Position numbers and translations under genes: made by a program. This document shows positions 25,552 through 35,000 of a stretch of DNA of 64,000 nt, one piece after another. The DNA lies in NCBI RefSeq assembly GCF_018139145.2, contig NC_059473.1, positions 69,546,707 through 69,610,706 on the forward strand. Reading direction: 5' to 3'. Source of the stretch: Gymnogyps californianus. Its lineage: Eukaryota; Chordata; Aves; Accipitriformes; Cathartidae. Position 1 is the stretch's first letter, and every line of letters begins with the position of its first letter. The notes beneath the pieces were generated by a model. That model ran no database searches. It saw only the letters and a list, made by a program, of their open reading frames with translations, and had not been told where the DNA came from.

Positions 25552-26293
25552 GGATGAACAGAAATCTCATGAAGTTCAACAAAGGGAAAGGTAAAGTCTG
25601 GGGAAGAACAACCCGAAGCACCAGTTCAGGCTGGACGATGGTGATCTGGAAGGCATCTTTGCAGAAAAGGACCTGGAGTCCTGCCATCAATGAATGCACT
25701 CTCATGGCAAAGAAGGCCGATGGTACCCTGGGCTGCATTAGGCAGAATGTTGCCAGCAGGTCGAGGGAGGTGGTCCTTCCCATCTACTCAGCACTGGTGG
25801 AGCCACACCTGGAGTGCTGGGTCCAGTTCTGGTCTTCTCTGTACAAGGCAGACATGAACATACTGCCACTAAGATGATGAAGGGATTGGAGCGTGTCATA
25901 TGAGGAAGGACTGAGAGAGCTGGGACTGGTCAGCCTGGAGAAAAGAAGGCTCAGGGGAAACTTATCAGTATGCACAAATACCTGAAGGGAAGCTGCAAAG
26001 AGGATGGAGCCAGGCTTTTTTCAGTGGTGCCCAGTTACAGGACCAGAGGCAATGAGCACAAACTGAAACACAGGAGGTTCCCTCTGAACATCTAGAAAAA
26101 CTTTTTACTGTGAGTGTGACTGAGCACTGGCACACATTGTCCAGAGAGTTTGTAGAGTCTTCAACCTTGGAGATATTAAAAAGCCATCTAGACATGGTCC
26201 TAGGCAACCTGCTATAGCTGATCCTACTTTGAACAGGGGGAGTGGACTAGGTGACCTCCAGAAATCCCTTCCAAACAGAGTTATTCTGTGATT
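25552..26293 (+). mobile_element. CR1 LINE, 5'-truncated 3' end (copy A)
   Basis: Chicken-repeat-1 LINEs are the main non-LTR retrotransposons of birds; they insert mostly as 5'-truncated copies ending in a short ATTCTRTG-type repeat. This copy covers the last part of the reverse-transcriptase ORF and the 3' UTR. It runs from the CTCATGAAGTTCAACAAAGG segment through the conserved ...GTGGAGCCACACCTGGAGTG... stretch to a terminus reading TTATTCTGTGATT. It aligns throughout with copy B at 39.8-40.6 kb. Relative to B it lacks 19 bases at about 25865, which breaks the frame. The terminus points right, so the insertion is on the plus strand. I did not find a target duplication. It is non-autonomous and has no promoter. 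Confidence 0.95.
25566..25877 (+). pseudogene. CR1 ORF2 (reverse transcriptase) C-terminal remnant, copy A
   Basis: The open frame encodes the region after the RT catalytic core. The recognisable signature is SREVVLPIYSALVEPHLE followed by a WVQFW-like segment, preceded by a GCIRQ block. The catalytic YxDD box and the endonuclease domain are absent because the copy is 5'-truncated. A 19-base deletion compared with copy B, just after the segment encoding KADMNIL, removes the conserved VQRRATK-like part, and the frame then stops at 25875-25877. The downstream CR1 codons (the EKRRLRG-like and FSVV-like parts) persist in other frames up to about 26.2 kb. It is a dead fragment with no expected product. 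Confidence 0.9.
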
Positions 26294-26589
26294 AGGTCAT
26301 TCAAACTGTTGCTACTTATGTACATTTTAGATAAACCCAGAAGTGTGCTTATCCAAAGGATAACTATCTTTGAAATACAGTATGAGTGGAGACCAAAGGC
26401 AACATCAACATCAATATCATGCCATCCTGCAATGCCACTCTAATGAACAGTCAAACATTCTGTCTTCCTTAAAAAAAAAAAAAAAAAATTACTGAAAATA
26501 ACAATTTTTTGTTTCAAAGTATCTTATTTATCTTGCAGTGATTTACGTATCTTATTTTTGTTTTCCATGCAATAATTCTCTAGTGAATA
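26294..26589. other. AT-rich spacer
   Basis: No gene. It includes an A18 run at about 26471-26488. Confidence 0.6.
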
Positions 26590-26690
26590 ATACATAAAAC
26601 AGCCTGGGGACAAGAACTTGAACTGGGTCTTCCCCCCTCAAGGCGGGTAAGCTAACCTTTTGACTAAGGAGTTAGATGCTTTCGTGTTCT
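26590..26690 (-). mobile_element. tRNA-derived SINE head (MIR-like)
   Basis: On the minus strand the sequence TAGTCAAAAGG fits the polymerase III box A pattern TRGYNNANNGG. About 42 bases later AGTTCAAGTTC resembles box B, GGTTCRANTCC. The intervening GAGGGGGGAAGACCCAG text resembles the GTGGGAGACCCAGG stretch of MIR/CORE-SINE elements of amniotes. Box spacing equals that of a tRNA, but the arms do not fold into a clean cloverleaf, so this is a SINE head and not a tRNA gene. The core and LINE-derived tail are not recognisable. Confidence 0.5.
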
Positions 26691-26799
26691 CTTTTTGGCT
26701 TCATAAATCTTGCATACTTCGCTGCACTGTGGCACAGCTTTGGTTTTCCCACTTTTTTCCCAGCTGTTCTGTGCCTCGCTTACTAGAGAAATTTTCCAT

Positions 26800-26880
26800 G
26801 GAAGGAGCGGATCAGGATTTGAAACCCTGAAATCTGATGCAGAGACCTATAACTCAGATTTTACATCAACTGGGAAAATG
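26800..26880 (-). mobile_element. Second tRNA-like SINE head
   Basis: The minus strand contains GGTTTCAAATCC, close to a consensus polymerase III box B, and about 43 bases upstream TTGATGTAAAA as a degenerate box A. The spacing is tRNA-like. It has the same orientation as the head at 26.6 kb and lies upstream of it on that strand. Whether the two belong to one composite element or to two insertions is unclear. Confidence 0.4.
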
Positions 26881-29800
26881 CCTTAATTATTACACTATTT
26901 GTAAAAGATAAGGACTATCATCATTACCCAAATATCCTTTTCCAGCAGCTGACTTTTTAAAATGAATGAAGCATGGTCCATTGGGCATTTACCTAAATTC
27001 TGTACACTTCAGCTTGAATAAATTCTGATACTTAATGTTCAGCCCTGAATTAGAAACCTATTTTCCCACAGAATTTTTCTTTTTTACTTGCTACTATGTT
27101 GTTTTTTAAAAGCTTTTTCTTGCCCAGGTTAGAAGAAACACATTACTTTGGATTATAAAATAACTTAAAATATAATACATTTTTATACTTTTTGTTTAAT
27201 TTTTACTTTTAAAATTGAAGGGTATAATATGAAAAAATATTTCAAATAAAAAACTGGTGATTCTCCTTTTGCAAATATAAAACTGTCCACTGTAAAATGT
27301 TCAGACTTGTTCTTTTTAAACTGACACATTTTTGTAAACAAAGTGATATATGAAAAATAAGTGTTGTAAATTTTGTCTCTTGCTTAAAAAGAAAAAAAGT
27401 GTTGAGATGAAAGGATTTACTCAGTTTCAGTCAACATTTCTTTTTTCTTTATTCTTTTTTCTTTTATTCATTTAAGCATTAAAATATATCCCACAGTAAG
27501 AATTAAAAGGGGGAAAAAAAAGAATAAGGAAAACATTGGTCTTCGCAAATATTGTGAAACTGTCACTTAAAAAAATGCAGACACCAAAAATAGTATGACT
27601 TCAGTGGAAAAATACGGAAATTTAGGAAGCCCTACATGCTAAAATTTCTATCAAAATACCTTTCAGCTGCTGCCCATAGTTCTGACGTGTGGGGATTTGC
27701 TGCATATGCAGCAGTCTTCAGCAACTGTGGAATGAGAGGCAAGTAGTGAAAAGGAGTCAGTTCCTCTCAAATACCTCCTCAGCAGAGGCTCTCCTAATTC
27801 ACACCTGAGTCTCTGATTGAAATATCTCTATTGGTCACAATTATATATGACAACAATGGACTTCATCTCCTGGGGTCTAAAAGCACTCGTTCTTAATTTT
27901 ATATATAGGACAGTCTCATGAAAGTGAATGGGTCTGCTCATGTTTGTTACATTAAGCACGTAACTCCACAGAACGGGTCCCTAGTCAGCAGGTGTCTATA
28001 CAGGGCTTTTTAGGTCAAATAGAGCATCTTAAAGCACAAAACAGCTGGTGAATGCAAAATCTGCTTGCTTCAATATATGACTACCAGGTCTTCCCCAATT
28101 CCAGTCCATGGCTTTGAAGAGCAGTTGCATTCAGTCATTGTCCCTGCATACAAGGTGGTGGTAGTACAAAGATGTTGCACTCCAAATAGTTTCAGAATTT
28201 TCTTGGTCTCCATGTGATACAGCTTCTGCCTCACAGTAAAACTGCGTTATCATTTTTAGCCTTTAGGCAGATGAGGAGTTCCCTTCTAGCTAACTTGAAA
28301 AATAGTGCAAAAAATCTTTAAAGAGCAAGTGCTGTTTTATCAGTTCCACCAACATTTCCAGTGACCTTATATACTTAGCACAGCCAAGTATTTTTTAACT
28401 CTCCATCTCTACCTTTTTCCCTCTTAGTTATTGAATTCCAGAAAGAAGTGCAAGACATTAATATCTCAGCTGGAACAACCAAGACTGAATATTATTGAGT
28501 TTTCTTATTAAACGTGGCATTTTCATTAAAATCCCTTTCTTTGCCCTGAAAAATCATGATGCTGTATTATCTGTTCTGATACAAGAGTGTTGCAGCATGT
28601 GCCTAGGAGGTAATACAGTTTAGGAAAACAATTAAATATGATGACTGGCCAAAGGCAATTTATACATTTGTTTCCTTGTTGGCAGGTTATATTTTTAGCA
28701 ACAAGTTCTGCACCTGAAGCATCAGTGCATTGCTTTCATAGTGACATAAGAGAGAGAAAGGCTGTTTTGCATAATCCCATCTGCAAGGACGGGCGAGTCT
28801 GTCAAAAATGACAGGAGTTACATGTTTGTGTTAAATTCAATGGACTGTCATGTGAAAGTAAAAACCACTTCAGCAATAAGAACATAGAATAATCAAAGTG
28901 AATGAAAAACTGTAAATTTGGCTTATGGTTTGGTGCAGAATTACAGATACTGTCTCCCTACAAATTCCTTGCCCATCTGAAAACTGTGTACTCTGTGGAG
29001 ACACAAGGGTTTTTTAACTGTAGATGCTTACTCTTAGCTTCCCTTCTTCTCTGGAATGTCTGTATATTGCAGAAAAAATAAATTTTCAATAAAATTAGTT
29101 TAATTTCCTTGTTTTCCCCTGGCCACCATCACCTTTTCTCCTTTTCATGAGAAAGCACCTATCTGGCCCTGGCCCCTAATGTCAGTGAGTGGTTTATGAG
29201 GAATCCCTTACTGGGGAAATGCTGTCCAATGTGAGATCTGGGGAGATGTTTCCAATGTCCTACCTTCGACAGCTCTGTGTGGACTGTGCAATTGTGAATG
29301 ATGTTTTTAGCCACTCTATTTTCTTCACAGACTGTGACTGAGATGTAGATGCTTAATGCAGAGGCATGGACAACTCTGTCGCCAGGGCTTCTCACCCTCT
29401 TATATCCCAGAACCGAACCCTTGATGTGCATCGCTGTTGTACAATGGTGTACGATGGCCCAAAGTAGCAGACACAGTGGCTGCTCAAGCAATAGTCTAGC
29501 AGTATCCTCCCAGACTTACCACAACAGTCATAGGACTTGAGCTAGTATGTATGTGGCCAGTTTGCATTGTGGACGAGGCTACCTTGCAGTTATCTGCAGT
29601 TAACTACACAGACAGATATTAAGCTTCTGATTCTTCCAATATTCAGATGTGCGCTTAATTTTGACCTTTTATTTGTGTGAGCTGCCCTTGTGGAATCAGT
29701 GAGATTACTCTTGTACCACGAGATGTTAATGCTGGCGGGGCTAGTGCCTAAGATGGGTCCTATTCAGCAAAGCACCCAAGCCTGTGTCTGCCTTTCCCCA

Positions 29801-31156
29801 TTCAACAAGTCCCATTAATGGAACTCAAGTGTGTGCCTAAGTGCATTCTTAAGCCTGAGCAATGATAGCTTGTATAATTGGGGTCAATGAACAGAAACTG
29901 TGTTAGCAGCCATGTAATGAATGACATTTTCTCCATGTCAAGCACAGATGAAGTGTTTGAAAGCAAGGAATGGTATTAGTCATTCCTATTATATATGCAA
30001 AGTGCAAAAATGATACCTTGAAGTAATTGCATTCTGAAGAAGAAACATTTCTTTCAGTGAAACCATTCTATCTATTATTTGGTCACAGAAATAACAAAAA
30101 TAAAGAGGTGTATTTTATACATGGATTTCGGTTGCAAAAATAAATTGAAAAGTACTTCTCCAATCAGTGGCCAAACAATAACATCAACAAAGTGCGCAAA
30201 TATGGTTCAACTTGTACAAAAGTAATTTCTTCAATTTTTGACACCAAAAATGGAATTAACACTCAAACCCTAATTATTATTATACTTTTTAATATGATTT
30301 AAATAAACGCATTTTTTTCATATTGAAAGGTTGATTAAAACTTCTGAAAAGATACTCTAGAATTGCTTAAAGAAAAAAACTCTTTTTTTTTTCAAAAAGA
30401 AAAGTCAAAACAATTACCTAAACAATGTTACTACAAAATGACGTTTTCCCCTTTCTTGATGAAAACGATTTGCTAATTTTGACCCAACCCCTTGAATACT
30501 TCTGGACCATGCAACTGCTGTTTTCAACAAATTTATATGAATTAATGAGAAAAACCAAATAGCTCGGCTATAATCTCAATACTAAAGTTAGTTTAATTTA
30601 GTTCTGAAAACAGCTTTAACATAAAATTAACTCTAATAAATATTTCTAGTTCTTAATTTGTTAGAAATCAAAGTCTGGATCGTCAGGAATAGAAAACAGG
30701 GAAAGTCTTTTCTCTCTAAATCCTGTGCAGTGATCTCCCGTAGGTTATGGTTTGCATAATATATAAAAAACAGCAGAGACAAAAATAATGAGTCTACTTT
30801 CAGTTACGACATTACTCTTTGCGTTAAAAATGCAAACACCCTGATGGGACTGCAATGAGTGCTTCTCATTCTAGCAATACAAATTTTCCATAAAAATGAC
30901 GAGTGATTTCTGAGTATCAGACCACAGTACTATATCAAGTCTTGAGGGCAACCAAAGCTTTTGAAAGACATTTAGCCTTTCTTCAATTGTTAAGGTAGTA
31001 GTTCAGGTAAAATTTATCCTTCACAGTTTCTTATTTCCTGGTTTAGGGTTTTTAGTTACTAAAAGCTTTTTTTTTTTTCAGTATAAAGGACAAACTTGGA
31101 GAAGAAAGCAAAAGTAGTTTTAGCCATATAAAAAAATCTCAAATACAGGCACATGT
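26881..31156. other. Unique, very AT-rich sequence, no gene seen
   Basis: The stretches 26.9-27.6 kb and 30.1-30.7 kb are extremely AT-rich. At 27.65-27.8 kb a less AT-rich segment holds a 16-bp palindrome (listed separately). Around 29.75-29.87 kb, wording like CCTATTCAGCAAAGCAC...TCCCATTAATGGA recalls an old amniote palindromic repeat, but the match is weak. A 110-codon minus-strand open frame at 29.2-29.5 kb shows no domain I recognise. Confidence 0.45.
27698..27713. promoter_or_regulatory. 16-bp perfect palindrome containing CATATG
   Basis: TGCTGCATATGCAGCA equals its own reverse complement. The centre CATATG is an E-box type hexamer and the arms are GCTGC/GCAGC. It could be a bHLH or other dimer-binding site, or chance. 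There is no functional evidence beyond symmetry. Confidence 0.35.
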
Positions 31157-31182
31157 ACACACACACACACACACACACACAC
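31157..31182. repeat. (AC)13 microsatellite
   Basis: An uninterrupted AC dinucleotide repeat of 26 bases. A potential polymorphic marker. Confidence 0.97.
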
Positions 31183-34112
31183 AAAACCATGTTCTCTTCT
31201 TTCTTCCCTCTTCCATAAGTATATGGCCCACCCTTTACGAATGTTACTGCCAGAGAGTTACTGATGCATTTTTCCTCAAAAAAGATGTAAGGGTGTTGTG
31301 GATTTGATTTTCTCCTATTCAGATACCACCATCTGTATTTTGACTTGTCTACCTCCTTTCCAAAAAACTTTCAGCATTTTACCCTCCTTATCACTTTCAT
31401 CTCCTCCAAAGAATTTCCTTTTTCTGTTTCTAAAACAGATTTTCTTTTCAAATGCTACACTTCTGTATGAGCTACATTTTAAGAAACACCTTCATTCTGC
31501 AGTTAGCCTTCCAATAATATCATGTTGAAGTTCGATTCTCCCACAGTTAAGCTCATTCTTAAAACACAGATGTCCCTGCTTACCTCTTCCAGCCTTTCCC
31601 CTGTTTCCCATCTATAGCTCTAAAATTTATCTTTGCCTCTTACAGAGGAACTCTTGCCTCTGTAAAGCAGGGAGATCTTGCCCTTCACTTTCCAGGATGA
31701 GTGATGCAGAAGAAGGAAGTAAAAGGAAGCGGACGGAGTAAAACAAGAACCTTAAAGCTAACAGAAGTGATTTAACTATAGTGAGATGACCCCAGCCCCT
31801 CAGCTGTGAGGCACTGTCTGTGTCTGTTGCATGTGAAGAGGAACAATCTGTCCCTCAGCACATGGAGAAATGAGTTACTGCTCTTCTGCAAGAAAGGAAT
31901 GAATAACGGCAGCCAAACGGAGAATTTTTCATTGGCTGCAAGATTTCCCTGCAAATCGATCATTTCTAAAAATTACTGTTTTACTGAAATCCTGTAGAAC
32001 TGAAAATCTTAAATTTACTCCATAAGCATACTTATTAAAAAAAAAAAAATCACATTGTAAATTAAAAACTCACCATTCTGCAAATAACACACAGAGTTAA
32101 GTAATCTAGTTTCACTGTGGAAGGAAACCAGCTTTTTGAGTCTATTTTGAGACACTGACATTCTCTTGCTGAGGTTATTTGCCCTTTCAAAATCTACTCC
32201 TTCATAAAGGCTCAACATTTATAAGGGTTCATATTGATCTGAATAATCCTAATGTGAATGATTTGAACAAGAATACTCTGCTGATGCTTATAAAGCCCTT
32301 TGGGAACTTCAGCATGGCCAAGTTCTGATTTCAAGAAACAAATCCAGTGCAAGATTAAGACACCTAACTTTGTGTCTCACATAGGTGTCTGCTTGTGTGA
32401 TAAGTATCTACATTCCCATTATATGGGCCTATAATGCTCTGCTACAGTCACTGGAGAGACAGTCAATGGAGCCTAAGGAATGATTCAGATGACCAGATGA
32501 TACGTCTCTACTTTCGGATGAAAAGACTTGCTCTGACTCCATTGTGTGCTCCACAGCGTTGTGTGTCCATTCACAATACTGACAGCAGAGTTGCATAGCA
32601 CGGCACACAAGACACCTATGTATAAAAGGTGCCTAAATTCTGGTGCCTTAATATTGAACTAAAGGCCTTGCCAAGGGGATGGTAGCGTTTGCCTAATGCA
32701 GGTGCTAATCCAGCCTGGGTTGTGCTGCCTGGTGTGCAACTGCTGCTGCAGAGATGAGTGCTCCTCTCATGGGCCCATGTCAGAGCTGCCTGGCCTGCAG
32801 GGGTAACCAGACACCCCAGGGCATTTCTAAGGCCACATGATTTCATGTAGCCGGCTCAAGATGCAAGAATCCTTTTAGACTTTGATTTGAAATCCCCCAA
32901 TTTTGCAGGTTTTTCACATCACAAGGGTGAGACTAATTTAGTGGTTCAGTTTGGGAGAGGGCTGCAGATCACCTCACTTGCTGTGCCTCGGTTCACGCTG
33001 TAGAGCAGTCCCAGAAATCCTGCACTGGAGACCTTTTGGGCAAAATAAACCAGATGTACTCTGGGAACCTCCCAATGACTTCCCACTGCTGCAGGCATTA
33101 AATCCATGGGATCTGACCCTGAACCCTCCATAGTGTGCAAGTCAGGTCCTCAGCACCAACAGCTTTGCTCTGAAAATCTCTCCTGCTGAGCTGCACTTGT
33201 GGCTAATGGAGTGGTAGTGCCAAATTAGCACTGAGCTTGTTTTGCAACCCCTGAGTTTACAGACTGCATCCTTAGCAACCTGGACACAGTGTTCTGCACG
33301 GGGTATTTCAGTAGTGAGAACATTTAACTGCATGGATGACAATATGGATTTTTAGACCAGATGTCACGCCTGATTAACCATCTGGAATTACTATAGTTGT
33401 TGAGTTATGTAGTGATAGCTCTAATGAACTTAGGTGACTACAAGTTAGGTGTTGGAGCATTTAAATTTTAAGCATGTTGATCCCCAATGAAATTTGGACT
33501 TACTGGGCTAAGTACTAGAAGTGTAACCTAAAAATCTCACACAGTGAACAAGATAACAAGAAAAGTTAGGCCATATAAAAAAAGGCCTTACATAAAAAAA
33601 GCCTTATATCAATCTTATATTCACTCCTATGTTAAGTAATTTCTTTCTGTTTGGTATCCAGCCCCCTCTGTCACGTCTTGAACGTAAAAGTGAGAGGGAG
33701 TCCCACCTAAATTTTGCATTTCCAGAAAAAGCACCAGGTGTTATACTATTTGCTATTCAGGCTAGAAATACATTCATGCTGTCTTTCTGAAGTTGTATCA
33801 CTGCAGGAAGAATTTGGATCCACAGGGCTTTAGGAAGTACAGTAATAAGATGCTCATCAGGAGAGAAGAGATCAGGGTTTGGATCAGTTCTCTAAGAGAT
33901 GTTATTTAATATTTTAGCCAGTGACTTTGAAACACAAAATGCAAAACCAGAACAGAACTAGTATATTTTTCTCATAAAATTAATGCGTCGATCACAAGGC
34001 TGTAGACTCATGCTCCCTCCTCTATACACTCCCTCTCTTGAGTTCTTCACTACAGATACAGTGCTTCAAAATGGTGGAGAGATTTTTACTGTGAAGTATT
34101 TCTGCATAGCTT
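31183..34112. other. Unique sequence, no gene seen
   Basis: No supportable exon. At 32.35-32.65 kb repeated words such as AGACACCTA and AGGTGCCTAA in both orientations suggest a decayed old repeat, unidentified. At 33.57-33.61 kb a short tandem of (G)GCC-ATATAAAAAAA units is visible. A slightly GC-richer part at 32.65-33.35 kb has chance open frames only. Confidence 0.45.
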
Positions 34113-34165
34113 GTTGACTAAGGCATCTTTCTAGGAGTTGGGAGACTTTTTTTTGTTTTTGAATG
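34113..34165 (+). mobile_element. MIR-like tRNA-derived SINE head, plus strand
   Basis: TTGACTAAGG fits box A, followed by CTAGGAGTTGGGAGAC, which closely resembles the CTAGGA-GTGGGAGACC stretch of amniote MIR heads. Box B is interrupted by a T-run and reduced to TTTTTGAATGCTG. No core or tail is recognised. Confidence 0.45.
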
Positions 34166-34181
34166 CTGTTATGGGAAGGAA

Positions 34182-34240
34182 AGAACTGAATCCAGATGGC
34201 CTGCTTCCTATACAAGAAATCTAGCCACTAGACTGCCACA
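34182..34240 (-). mobile_element. tRNA-like SINE head, minus strand
   Basis: The minus strand reads TCTAGTGGCTAGA, a good box A match (tRNA and MIR heads often show TAGTGGTTAGA). About 37 bases later it reads GGATTCAGTTC as a weak box B. It points towards the plus-strand head at 34113, so the two are convergent. The short spacing implies a small deletion. Confidence 0.4.
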
Positions 34241-34866
34241 AAAATTCAGTTTATATTAGGTTAGAGATTAGGCCCTTTAGAGAATACAGGCATACAAATC
34301 ATAGATATGAGGTGGGAAACAGGATCCTCAAATGACGGCAGTTCTGGACATGTGCAGGGTCACTGGGCATTAAAGAATTTTTAAGGCAGTGATGTGTCTG
34401 ATGATGCCTCATGGTTAGATGAACCTGAATAACAATTATTTTTTTTAAGTCACAGTTTGTACTTCTGTTGCTTAATATGTGTTTTAGATGGTCACAACCT
34501 TTACAAGACCTAAGCCTTAGGTCCTTTATCACTACATATATTTTTTCTGCTTACTGTATTTGTTAGCAAATCTGTGAATGTAAGCCTTCCATTCGCTATT
34601 TTTAATGCTGATTTTGTTCAGTTGAAGGCAATTTTATTAATATAAAAGGAAACTTTAACTTTTTGATCAAGTTGAAGCTTTTGCCTTTCAGTTGTCATAC
34701 GGCACAGATTGATCTCTGCAGTGTTTTGGATGCCGGAAATGGATAAAAACTACTCCTGAATATAGCAGATGTTAAAATGTTGCTGAAAGCTCTGGAGAAG
34801 AAACATCAACTAACATTGTGACTATGTTTCAATGAAGACAATGAAATAAAAATGTCTCTTTTGCAG

Positions 34867-35000
34867 GATCATCAGACTCATCAATTTTCTGCTCATCACT
34901 AGACAAAATTTCAGTCAGTGGCACATTTGATCTTGAAGAATTTGAAGAAACCAATTTTCTGGGCTTGTTGAGTTCAACAGAAATTCTTTCAGTCTCATAA
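34867..35000 (+). other. Exon-like open stretch with 3' splice-site-like border (unconfirmed)
   Basis: A pyrimidine-rich TGTCTCTTTTGCAG precedes 34867, and from there one plus-strand frame stays open for 43 codons to a TAA at 34998-35000. The predicted peptide is rich in Ser, Asp, Glu and Leu. The opposite strand is also open from 34829 to 35014 (about 61 codons, no ATG) and gives a Ser/Lys/Asp-rich peptide. I recognise neither. No upstream partner exon or close poly(A) signal was found. It may be a last exon, a pseudogene scrap or chance. RNA data or a bird-to-bird alignment testing codon conservation would decide. Confidence 0.2.

Noticed and set aside
26590..26690. True tRNA gene on the minus strand
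   Set aside because: Box A and B words are present at the right spacing, but acceptor and anticodon stems do not pair and the text resembles a MIR head; called as SINE instead.
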